Shown here in pieces: positions 56,147 through 64,000 of a stretch of 64,000 bases of DNA. Every line of letters starts with the position of its first letter. Positions within the stretch are counted from its first letter, which is position 1. The notes below the pieces were generated by a model, which ran no database searches, was not told the DNA's origin, and saw only the letters and a program-made list of their open reading frames with translations. Origin of the DNA: AG1 sp035559775 (GTDB lineage Archaea; Thermoproteota; Thermoprotei_A; Sulfolobales; AG1); contig DATMAU010000008.1 of the NCBI GenBank assembly GCA_035559775.1, forward strand, positions 62,001-126,000. The letters run 5' to 3'. A program made the translations under genes and the position numbers.

Positions 56147-56744
56147 GTATAGCTTGAGAACCCCCCTATCAGAAGAGGATGTGAGGAAGCTCAACATAGG
56201 AGATGTGGTATATATCACAGGCACTGTCGTAACTCTGAGAGATGCTGGGCATAGGAGGGCGTTAGAGCTTCTAGCCAGGGGTGAGAGGCTCCCAGTAGAT
56301 CTAAAAGATCTCGTGCTATACCACGCAGGACCCGTGGTAAGAAAGGTTAACGATAGATGGGAGGTTGTTGTGATAGGACCAACAACAAGCACGAGGATGG
56401 AGGTATACGAGTACGAAATGATCGAGAAGACAGGGTTGAGGATGATCATAGGTAAGGGTGGTATGGGGCCTAGGACAGCTGAAGCCTGTAAGAAATACGG
56501 AGCCGTCTACACAGTATACCCTGGAGGAGCAGCAGCGCTACAGGCGTCACAGGTGAAGAGGGTAGTAGATGTGTACTGGCTAGATCTGGGAGTACCTGAT
56601 GCCATGTGGGTTCTGGAGGTAGAGAACCTGGGACCCTTAACAGTGGTCATAGATTCGAAGGGGAGGAACTTCTACGATGAGGTATATGCTGAGGCTAGGA
56701 GGAGGATAGATACCGAGATATACCCGAGATTGGGTATAAAGTAA
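56139..56744 (+). CDS. fumB: Fumarate hydratase class I, beta subunit
   Basis: 201 residues. LRTPLSEEDVRKLNIGDVVYITGTV, then GPTTSTRMEVYE and MGPRTAEACKKYGAVYTVYPGG are beta-subunit signatures. ATG 56139 overlaps the alpha stop by 8 bp with GGAGGTGG upstream. Confidence 0.92.
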   Translation: MAEYSLRTPLSEEDVRKLNIGDVVYITGTVVTLRDAGHRRALELLARGERLPVDLKDLVLYHAGPVVRKVNDRWEVVVIGPTTSTRMEVYEYEMIEKTGLRMIIGKGGMGPRTAEACKKYGAVYTVYPGGAAALQASQVKRVVDVYWLDLGVPDAMWVLEVENLGPLTVVIDSKGRNFYDEVYAEARRRIDTEIYPRLGIK

Positions 56745-56781
56745 AGCCCAAACTTTTTTAAACACCCAGATCCTGATACGG

Positions 56782-59115
56782 CTATGTATAGACCCTGCTA
56801 ACACCATCCTCGATAGCTACTCTTATTATCTTATCAGCCTTCTCTATTATCTCCTCATCGTGGGTTACCACTATAACCTGATCTAGGGAGCCTGCTATCT
56901 CTTTAATCATATCGAATAACCTTGATTTGTTCTCCACATCGAGGTTCTGTGTAGGCTCGTCAAGGATCATTATGCTTGGGAGCCTGCCCAGGAGTATTTT
57001 GGCGAGGGCTATTCTGAAGGCTATAGCGAGCATTGTTCTCTCACCGCCGCTCAGGCTATTTATACTCAGAGTCCCTCTAGAGCCTGCCTTTATATTTATG
57101 TTGAAATCGCTCTCTATCTCTACTGTGAATTCTCTTGAGAATGTCTCTAGAGATCTGTTGACCTCCTCCTCAAGGGCTTTGATAACCATCTGGGTGAGCA
57201 TCTGGGCTATCAAACCCTCGCCCCCGAGGATCTTTTTCTCAAGGATCCTGAGGATCTTTAGCGCGTTCTCTATAGATGGTTTCTTCCTTATCTTCTCCTC
57301 TATCGATGCTATCTCCTGCTCCCTCTCCCTTATACTTTTCTCGAGCATCTCTATGTTACCCCTTATAACACCTATCCTTGTTCTGAGCGCCTCTATCTCC
57401 CCCTGGATCTTATCCCGCTCCTTTTCGAGAGAAGCCTTCAGAGCAGTATAGCTAGCGCCCTCTCCAAGCCATTGATTGCTCTTAATAATACTCTCGACCT
57501 CTCTTCTAAGGCTATCTAGCTTTGATGGATCGTAGAGGCTCCTCGCATCCCTAAGCCTCTTTTCAAGAACCCCCCTCCTCTCGATCAGCCTCCTCAACTC
57601 ACCCTCGATCCCTTCTAGGAGTTCTTGGCACTCATTGCCTAGGCTACCCTGATATCCGATACCCCTTAGCTTGTTGGCTAGCGATACACATATCTCTCTA
57701 CCATTGTTAGCACACTTCTCAACCTCTTCAAGCTCTTTCAAGCTCTCTTCGCGTTTCTCTAGGTGGTTTTTGAGCTCCCTCAAACCAGCCTCGATCCTCG
57801 ATCTAGCGGCTTTAGCCTTCTCAATACCGCTCCTAATCCTCTTCTCCTCATCCTCAAGCCTACTGATCTCTAGCTTATGCTTCTCCGAGATATGGCTAAG
57901 CGTATCGAGATCCAGTTCTCTTCCGCAGAAAGGGCATCTATTACCCTCTGGTTTTATCTCGTATAGCTTTCTATACATATCGAGCAAACCCCTGATCTCG
58001 CCGAGCCTTCTCGCCATAACATCTATAAGCCCTTCAAGCTTAGCCAGGATCTCGTCCGGACCGAGCCCAGGATCTATTCCAAGAGTTTCTAGATCTCTCC
58101 TAACGCTCTCAGAATAGATCTCGAGCTTGATCCTATCTATAGATTCTTCATAGAACTTGATCTTCTTCCTCAACTGCTCCTCCCTCTTAATACACTCATA
58201 CGAAGATCTATAGGCTGTATTTATCTTCCTAATAGCCTCGAGATCCAATCCCGCACTTTTTAGAAGACCTAACCGGGCATCCACTTCCTTGATCTCGTTT
58301 TCAAGATCCTTAACATCCCTCTCAGCCTTTTCGAGAGCCTCTATCTCCCTAGAGATCTCTAGGATCCTTTCCAAAACACCCAGCCTAGAGGCTATCTCAC
58401 CCCTCTTAGCCTCGAGCTCTGAGACCCTTTTAGCCTCTGCCTCGAGAACCGATGCGAGCCTCTGCCTCTCTTCCCTATCTTTTGCGAGTGCTTCTCTAAG
58501 CTTCTTGAGGTTTGTTTCATAGCTGCTGAGCTCTCCAAGGATTCTCTCAGCCTTGTTTGCAGTCTCTCTAGCAAGATCCCTTGCCTCCTCAAGTTCTTTA
58601 AGGCCGAGGAGGCTCAGGATCTTTGACTTCCTCTCGCTGGGAGGCATTTCCAGGATCTGGCTGAGCATATCCTGTCTAGAGAAGATCGTTGATGTAAAGA
58701 TCCTTGGATCCTCTGCGCCGAGGATTTTAGAGATATATTTAGTAACATCGGAAACCCCTCTAGCCAGCACCCTCTCACCATCGCCCGTAACCTCTGAGAG
58801 GATGTGAACTAGACTACCTCCGTCAGCATCATACTCCCTCCTAACCCTGTATAGCTTGCCGCCAACCTCGAACTCGAGTATTATTAAGGCTCCATTAGCA
58901 CCGATCCTCACGATACCCCTCTTACTCCTCCCAGTCCTAAGGATCTCGTGGGACATTTGCGGGCCGCTGTCGAAAAGGGCTAGGAAGATCGCCTCTATTA
59001 TCGAGCTCTTACCAGCACCATTGGGACCCACTATTGCTGTGAGACCTCTATCAAAGCTTATCTCTGTCCTTTTATGTGAGAATAGGTTCTCCATATAGAT
59101 CTTCTTTATAATCAT
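56782..59115 (-). CDS. rad50: DNA double-strand break repair ATPase Rad50
   Basis: 777 residues. Walker A GPNGAGKSS (30-38), coiled coil arms, a central zinc hook CPFCGREL, and the C-terminal LSGGERTMLAIAFRIALAK plus Walker B MILDEPTQNLD. Forms a complex with Mre11. ATG overlaps the end of mre11 by 4 bp. Last gene of nurA-herA-mre11-rad50. Confidence 0.95.
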   Translation of the reverse strand: MIIKKIYMENLFSHKRTEISFDRGLTAIVGPNGAGKSSIIEAIFLALFDSGPQMSHEILRTGRSKRGIVRIGANGALIILEFEVGGKLYRVRREYDADGGSLVHILSEVTGDGERVLARGVSDVTKYISKILGAEDPRIFTSTIFSRQDMLSQILEMPPSERKSKILSLLGLKELEEARDLARETANKAERILGELSSYETNLKKLREALAKDREERQRLASVLEAEAKRVSELEAKRGEIASRLGVLERILEISREIEALEKAERDVKDLENEIKEVDARLGLLKSAGLDLEAIRKINTAYRSSYECIKREEQLRKKIKFYEESIDRIKLEIYSESVRRDLETLGIDPGLGPDEILAKLEGLIDVMARRLGEIRGLLDMYRKLYEIKPEGNRCPFCGRELDLDTLSHISEKHKLEISRLEDEEKRIRSGIEKAKAARSRIEAGLRELKNHLEKREESLKELEEVEKCANNGREICVSLANKLRGIGYQGSLGNECQELLEGIEGELRRLIERRGVLEKRLRDARSLYDPSKLDSLRREVESIIKSNQWLGEGASYTALKASLEKERDKIQGEIEALRTRIGVIRGNIEMLEKSIREREQEIASIEEKIRKKPSIENALKILRILEKKILGGEGLIAQMLTQMVIKALEEEVNRSLETFSREFTVEIESDFNINIKAGSRGTLSINSLSGGERTMLAIAFRIALAKILLGRLPSIMILDEPTQNLDVENKSRLFDMIKEIAGSLDQVIVVTHDEEIIEKADKIIRVAIEDGVSRVYT

Positions 59116-60362
59116 AGCCTCCCACCCAGGCTTCTAGAGACTCCTAGCTGTAGGTGTCTCTTTATCTCAGGCTCGCTGAGGATCTTGTTCACAAGACCCT
59201 GATCCACGAGTCTTGAGAGGATCTTGTCTGGATCTAGCTCTCCCTTAATAATCTCGTCGGCAATGAATCTCCTAACCTCCGGGTCTGAGAAGAGCTTCTC
59301 AACAGCCTTCTCAATGCTCAGCTCGGTCTGGAGGATCTCCCTCCCACCAATCCCAAGGCTCTCCCTGGTCTGTGGAGCCTCTACCTCGGGCCCCTCATAC
59401 CTCAGGATCTTCTTAGCCTCTACTAGGCTGTCAAGAACCCTGACTATACTGATCCTCTCGTTCTTGGATAGGGGACTCTTGATCTTTAGAACCACTATGG
59501 GGGGTTTGGCGTGTTTCTTCGCAATATTCTCAAGATCTGTTGATACTATCCTAATAGCCTCTGAGTAATCCCTAGCCTCTATATTTATCCAGGGTCTCAC
59601 TTTTTTCAAAGGTATCTCTCTAACATCTACACGCCCTTTATCGATCTCTACTAGAAAGACTACTTTCTGCTCCTCATAATCATCCCTAGATATCGCCTCA
59701 GGAGATCCTGGATATATTGCTGGAGAGCCTTCGTAGATGTTCCTCCAGCTTTTATGAAGATCGCCTAGAGCATAGTATGAGAATCCTTTGGGAAGCCTCT
59801 GGATCGTTGGTACAATGTCCTTTTCAGAGGAGCATATACTCTGATCCCTTCCATAACGCTGTGACCAGGCATCGCAGAGCCTTACATGGGCTAGAAGTAT
59901 AGATCCGGGCTTCGGCTTCGATCCCTGGCTGAGGAGGCGATCCAGGGCTTTGTAAGAGTAGCCATGGATCTCGATAACATCGCCAGATCTCCCAACAATC
60001 CTGTCAAAACCAGGCTCGCCATGATCTGATAATACCTTAGCATAGCCCAGCCTTCCAAGAAGCTCTAGAGGGCTATTCCTAGTAGGCTTAGCAGCATCAT
60101 GGTTACCAGCAACTATGTAGAAGGCTATCCCAGCCTGTCTAAGCCTGTCTAGACCTGCTATAGCGTATATATATGGTGTTGGGAAGAGCTCCGCACTGTG
60201 GAACATATCGCCAGCATGTAGAACAGCATCAACCTTGTTTTCGATAGCTATATCTATGATCTCGAGGAAAACTTCATATATATCCCTCTCCCTCTCGATA
60301 GATCCCCTAGGCCTTGCACCAAGATGCGTATCGGATATATGGAGGATCTTCAATAAGGTCAC
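59112..60362 (-). CDS. mre11: DNA double-strand break repair nuclease Mre11
   Basis: 416 residues. Phosphoesterase motifs: HISDTHLGAR, VLHAGDMFHS, IVAGNHDAAK and LLAHVRLCDAW, then YYALGDLHK. C-terminal region helical, with a Rad50-binding-like segment. Processes DNA ends with HerA-NurA. Spacing of 23 bp to herA. Confidence 0.94.
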   Translation of the reverse strand: MTLLKILHISDTHLGARPRGSIERERDIYEVFLEIIDIAIENKVDAVLHAGDMFHSAELFPTPYIYAIAGLDRLRQAGIAFYIVAGNHDAAKPTRNSPLELLGRLGYAKVLSDHGEPGFDRIVGRSGDVIEIHGYSYKALDRLLSQGSKPKPGSILLAHVRLCDAWSQRYGRDQSICSSEKDIVPTIQRLPKGFSYYALGDLHKSWRNIYEGSPAIYPGSPEAISRDDYEEQKVVFLVEIDKGRVDVREIPLKKVRPWINIEARDYSEAIRIVSTDLENIAKKHAKPPIVVLKIKSPLSKNERISIVRVLDSLVEAKKILRYEGPEVEAPQTRESLGIGGREILQTELSIEKAVEKLFSDPEVRRFIADEIIKGELDPDKILSRLVDQGLVNKILSEPEIKRHLQLGVSRSLGGRL

Positions 60363-60385
60363 CAGATATCCATATAATATTTAGG

Positions 60386-62020
60386 CTAGACATCTATTTT
60401 GAATTTCTCCTCAATAACCCTCTCACGAGACCTAGATCCCGAGCTCCATATCCTATAGAGATCCGGCGTAGCCCCCCTCTTCTTACCCCTATGCTCATCT
60501 ATATCGACAAGAACAGGGAATCTACCGACCCACTCACCCATAACTATAGCCCTCCCTTTTGGAAGGCTTGGCAATATGCCTGCCAAGCTCTCCTCGAGGG
60601 AGTCTGCTATATTCATAACAGCCCTAATATCCTCCTCCTGGACGAGCTTCAAGAACACGAAGTTCTGCAACTGTGAAGCCACGTTAGGATCCAGGGATCT
60701 TGGTCTCTGGCTAACAATACCCAGCACACCGCCAAACTTCCTCCCCTCCCTCGCAAACCTCTGGAGACTATCCTTAGCCGGTGATGAAGCATTTGCTGGG
60801 AGGAATAGGGGTGCCTCCTCAACTATGAATATGACTGGCATTCTCGATGCTCCGGATCCAAACGATGCTCCTCCCTCTTTGAGATACGCTAGAAGGTTGT
60901 CTGCATATAGCCTCAGGATCCATGACTTCTCCTCATCGCTTAATGTCGACACATTTATAACGGTCACCTTGCCAGGCTCTATAAGATCAGTGATCCTTGG
61001 TGCTTCGAGATTTATTGGCGATGTTTCGAAGAATTCCTCAACCTTATCCACGGTACTATCCACGATCCTCTTCTCATAGTCACGCTCTCTTGCCACACTC
61101 TCTATCTCTTTCAGGAGTAGTGCTAGATACATGTCCTTTACCTCAAGAGCTGCCTCCTCGTCTGCAGCGTCTACAAGACCCTGGATCTTCTTCTCCTCGT
61201 AAAGTCTCTCAACGGCTATTGAGAGCCCTAATCCCTCCTTAGAGGTTTTCTCCTCTATAGCTTTATTGAGTCTTCTGAGCGCTCTCCTCAGAAGCCTTCT
61301 CTGCTTTGTAGCTGCAGCCTCCCTCACGATCATTGATGCAAGGATCTTTGGCGGGATTTTGTAAGGACTGATAGTAGCTTCATGCTCCACAACCCTTGAG
61401 GAATTCTTATCCTCCGGCTCAAGACCGACATATTCTCCATGGACATCGAATATTATTACAGGAGCACCGATCTGGGAGAGCCTGTCGGCTAGGATAGCTA
61501 CGGTATTGCTCTTACCAGACCCTGTAGCCCCTGCTATTAGGAAGTGTCTCGATAGCTCGTTAACATTAACGCCTATCTCTATTCCACGGTACTCGGAGAG
61601 GAACCCTATCCTTATAAAGCCCTCACGCGGTGATGTGTAGAGGATTCTTAACGCCTCTGGCGGGGCTGGATATATTGGTGTTCCAGGGGGTATTGGGTAT
61701 CTAGGGGTCTCGGATCTTTTATCGGTGATATCGGCTACCACATAGACAAGGATCGTTGATATGGAGGGAACCCTATAGTCGTGAGGCAGATCTTCCCTAA
61801 GATCTGCTAGGACAGGTCTCTCCATTATTGGTGAGTAGCTACTATTGGAAACAATACCCACAACCTTTCTAGCAATATGGGATCCAGTAGCCCTATCGAT
61901 CACGCTGAACTCGGCATACACATAGGTTCCCAGGGGTGCTGGAGAGTCTGAGTAAACCCAGCAGAAAGAAGGGGAATCGGATCTAAGAACCCTTCCAAGG
62001 ATGGGAAGGCTCACGATCAC
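60386..62020 (-). CDS. herA: Bipolar DNA helicase HerA
   Basis: 544 residues. HAS-barrel N-terminus (about 1-150), Walker A AGATGSGKSNTVAIL (about 174-188) and Walker B VIFIVEEAPLFL. A FtsK/HerA family hexameric motor that works with NurA for 5'-end resection. It overlaps nurA by 4 bp. Confidence 0.94.
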   Translation of the reverse strand: MIVSLPILGRVLRSDSPSFCWVYSDSPAPLGTYVYAEFSVIDRATGSHIARKVVGIVSNSSYSPIMERPVLADLREDLPHDYRVPSISTILVYVVADITDKRSETPRYPIPPGTPIYPAPPEALRILYTSPREGFIRIGFLSEYRGIEIGVNVNELSRHFLIAGATGSGKSNTVAILADRLSQIGAPVIIFDVHGEYVGLEPEDKNSSRVVEHEATISPYKIPPKILASMIVREAAATKQRRLLRRALRRLNKAIEEKTSKEGLGLSIAVERLYEEKKIQGLVDAADEEAALEVKDMYLALLLKEIESVARERDYEKRIVDSTVDKVEEFFETSPINLEAPRITDLIEPGKVTVINVSTLSDEEKSWILRLYADNLLAYLKEGGASFGSGASRMPVIFIVEEAPLFLPANASSPAKDSLQRFAREGRKFGGVLGIVSQRPRSLDPNVASQLQNFVFLKLVQEEDIRAVMNIADSLEESLAGILPSLPKGRAIVMGEWVGRFPVLVDIDEHRGKKRGATPDLYRIWSSGSRSRERVIEEKFKIDV

Positions 62021-63003
62021 ACCTCCCCCAAAACCTCTCTCCCAGTTTCAAGTAGAGCCCCATAGGCGTTTAGGAGTTTGATAAACTCGCTCCTCTGGAT
62101 CTTGCTGTGGAGATGGCACTGTCTAAGAGGCTCAGGGTATCCGGGGATGCTGTGGTATCTAAGCATCTCGAGGATCTCTGCTACCTGGTCTACACCAAGA
62201 TCCCCTGGGATTGTTATCTGATACGCTGGAGCTCCTCTAGATAAAACCGCATATGTTAACGTATATGTTACACCCTCAACATCGTTAGAGATCTTTATAG
62301 GCTCTATGAAGCCCGGCTTACCTCCAGAGCCTTCGAGGATCTTTCCTATCAATGCATAGTCAGGGATCACTACGGGCTTTCCATCGAGCTTTGGCTCTAG
62401 GTATTTGTAGAGGACATGCCTAGAATGTGTCTTGGATATGAAGACCAGTCTCGAGGATCTCTGGAGGTTCTTTAGAGTCTCAACCCTCTCCTCCCAACCC
62501 TTCCTCATATCATATGAGAAAGCCATGCCCTCTCTAAACCTGCTATATAGAAAAGATCTCAGCGAGCCGTCGAAGAGAATAAGATCTGGTGGTTCTCTTA
62601 CCGAGTCTATGACAAGCTTGACAGCCCCCACCTCAAGATCTTTAGCTATATGTGTAACAGCCCTCCTCCCGATCCCCAGAGAGATCTCTTTCACTTTATT
62701 CTCGGCATAGAGAGCTAGGGGGCCTATGAGATCGAATTTGGCGAGATATCTAGAAAACCTTATAGTATCCTCAGCAACGCCTGTAAAGAGCGATGAGAAG
62801 GCTCTTATGCCATATATGTATGCGTATCTAGTAAGGATCCCTGTAAAAGACGAGTCGGAGGCTACCGCGGTGCTTTTCCTAATATTCTGGATCTCGATCC
62901 ATCTGGGCTTGCTGGAGATCTCGATCCTCTTGTAAAGCTCCACACCAGCAAGGATCTTGCTCCTCAGGCTACGCAGCTCAGCATCTATTATGCTTGATAG
63001 CAT
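62017..63003 (-). CDS. nurA: 5'-3' nuclease NurA
   Basis: 328 residues. The catalytic Asp in VASDSSFTGI (about 50-60) and LILFDGSLRSFLYSR (about 145-160) fit the NurA RNase H-like core. First gene of the resection operon; its promoter lies in 63004-63080. Confidence 0.9.
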   Translation of the reverse strand: MLSSIIDAELRSLRSKILAGVELYKRIEISSKPRWIEIQNIRKSTAVASDSSFTGILTRYAYIYGIRAFSSLFTGVAEDTIRFSRYLAKFDLIGPLALYAENKVKEISLGIGRRAVTHIAKDLEVGAVKLVIDSVREPPDLILFDGSLRSFLYSRFREGMAFSYDMRKGWEERVETLKNLQRSSRLVFISKTHSRHVLYKYLEPKLDGKPVVIPDYALIGKILEGSGGKPGFIEPIKISNDVEGVTYTLTYAVLSRGAPAYQITIPGDLGVDQVAEILEMLRYHSIPGYPEPLRQCHLHSKIQRSEFIKLLNAYGALLETGREVLGEV

Positions 63004-63215
63004 GAGCGTCCCTATCGATTCTTATTATTGGAGAGGAAATATTGTTAAGAATACCCTCTATAGATGTTGCGAGTGATACCCAGCGATAAGGAGTGCAAGG
63101 GATAATACTAAAGCTTGTGTTAACATAACCATAGCCCATATAGAGCCAAAGCCAGGCTAGTGGCAAATATTTATGAGCTGCCCGACTATATCACTGAGGT
63201 GTCTGGGGATTGGGT

Positions 63216-64000
63216 ATGGAGAAGTTGTTCTCAAGCATAGCTATTGGTAATGTTAGGATCAGGAATAGGATAGCAATGGCCCCCATGATATCAAACCTAG
63301 CAACCCCGGAGGGCTATCCAAGCGATGCCCACATAACCTATCTAGCTGAGAGGGCTAAAGGTGGTGTTGGTCTAATATTCACAGAATATACCTATGTTAA
63401 TAGAGTCGATGCCAGGGGCTCTCTAAACCAGCTCGGCCTCTACTCAGACGAGCTTATACCCAAGTTCAGGAGGCTCACTGAGGCTGTTAAAGCCCACGGC
63501 TCGAGGATCTTTGTCCAGTTAGTCCATGTCGGTAGAAAGACTAGGAGGAGCATAATATGGGGTAACATCCCCATAGCGCCTTCACCGATACCCCTGCTAG
63601 ATGATGTTAGGGAGATGAGTCTAGAGGATATAGCTAGGGTTAAGAGGGACTTCGCAGAGGCAGCTCTCAGGGCTGAGAGGTCCGGGTTTGATGGGATAGA
63701 GATCCACGGCGCCCATGGATACCTCGTAGCCCAGTTCCTCTCACCAGCTACTAATAAGAGGAGCGATGCCTATAGAGACGGGGTTAGGTTTGTCGCTGAG
63801 CTTATTGAGGAGATGAGGTCAAGGGTATCGATACCAATAGGTATAAGGCTGAGTGTGACCGAGTTCGATCCACAGGGTCTTAACCCGGAGATGGTTGCTG
63901 AGATAGTCTCTAGACTTGAGAAAGAAGCTAGCCTCGACTATATCCACCTCTCAGCTGGGAGGGATGGGCCTATAGCATCGTCAATGCCGTTCTATATGCC
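63216..64000 (+). CDS. NADH:flavin oxidoreductase / Old Yellow Enzyme family (3' end outside window)
   Basis: 261 codons from ATG 63216 are open to the right edge. Begins LFSSIAIGNVRIRNRIAMAP, has FVQLVHVGRK, then the catalytic/FMN region GFDGIEIHGAHGYLVAQFLSP and KRSDAYRDGVRFVAELI. It probably reduces enoates/enones or acts as a 2,4-dienoyl-CoA reductase-like enzyme; the C-terminal part that distinguishes these is missing. Upstream GGCAAATATTTATGAGC provides a TATA-like element. Confidence 0.9.
   Translation, partial: MEKLFSSIAIGNVRIRNRIAMAPMISNLATPEGYPSDAHITYLAERAKGGVGLIFTEYTYVNRVDARGSLNQLGLYSDELIPKFRRLTEAVKAHGSRIFVQLVHVGRKTRRSIIWGNIPIAPSPIPLLDDVREMSLEDIARVKRDFAEAALRAERSGFDGIEIHGAHGYLVAQFLSPATNKRSDAYRDGVRFVAELIEEMRSRVSIPIGIRLSVTEFDPQGLNPEMVAEIVSRLEKEASLDYIHLSAGRDGPIASSMPFYM

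Noticed and set aside
55229..56744. Labelling the two-subunit hydratase as tartrate dehydratase
   Set aside because: Sequence blocks do not separate class I fumarase from tartrate dehydratase, and a general TCA role is more likely in this organism; kept as an alternative only.

Overview
The window looks like the chromosome of a hyperthermophilic archaeon of the Thermoproteota (Crenarchaeota). The support is heavy use of AGG/AGA arginine and ATA isoleucine codons, archaeal information-processing genes (aIF1, aIF2 beta, aMBF1, DUF424, archaeal-type S-adenosylmethionine synthetase, GTP-dependent dephospho-CoA kinase), the nurA-herA-mre11-rad50 cluster, TATA boxes placed for leaderless first genes, and GGTG/GGAGG ribosome sites before genes inside operons. 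The genus cannot be fixed from this sequence alone. An apparent trans-split tRNA-Glu half would fit lineages such as Caldivirga, where split tRNAs are known.

Layout. 1-800 holds the end of a reversibly-glycosylated-polypeptide-like gene. 861-4410 is a branched-chain amino acid type (Liv) uptake locus with a binding protein and two permeases but no ATPases. 4528-8682 has an XPD-type helicase, a metallo-beta-lactamase-fold hydrolase and unknowns. 8821-13117 is a complete second Liv operon next to a divergent HTH_10 regulator. 13902-20423 has a UPF0200 kinase, an orphan 3' half of tRNA-Glu, aIF1, an aromatic hydroxylase/ring-cleavage pair and class II ribonucleotide reductase. 20424-28445 is an accessory-looking stretch with three copies of a ~350-bp repeat, tRNA-Ser, a degenerate P-type ATPase, aMBF1 and a cupredoxin. 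28797-34324 is an oligopeptide ABC transporter, followed by ilvD. 36350-45514 mixes regulators, TatC, translation factors, a glycosyltransferase, ferredoxin and MAT. 46123-51945 has an Nth glycosylase cluster, a nitrilase, a purine permease and a p27-like zinc ribbon. 52050-56744 has pdxS, an interrupted pdxT, a threonine-synthase-like pseudoenzyme and two-subunit fumarase. 56782-63003 is the DNA end-resection operon, and an Old Yellow Enzyme family gene runs off the right edge.

The most unusual signals are these. (1) A family of five ~290-353-bp repeats has hairpins, a conserved minus-strand reading frame and a conserved outward-facing TATA box at one end. One copy cleanly interrupts pdxT, and three others sit directly upstream of genes in the same orientation. 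(2) A tRNA-Glu 3' half has its own correctly spaced TATA box and a 22-nt GC-rich leader and lacks any nearby 5' half. (3) A threonine synthase homologue has lost its PLP lysine, gained a C-terminal winged-helix-like region, and lies next to the PLP synthase genes. (4) A P-type ATPase homologue has degraded catalytic motifs. (5) A glycosyltransferase reading frame has no ATG, GTG or TTG upstream of its catalytic DGGSSD motif.

The genes suggest an organism living on peptides and amino acids (two Liv loci and one Opp system, with possible aromatic catabolism) that has a full recombination-repair toolkit and makes deoxynucleotides with a B12-dependent reductase.
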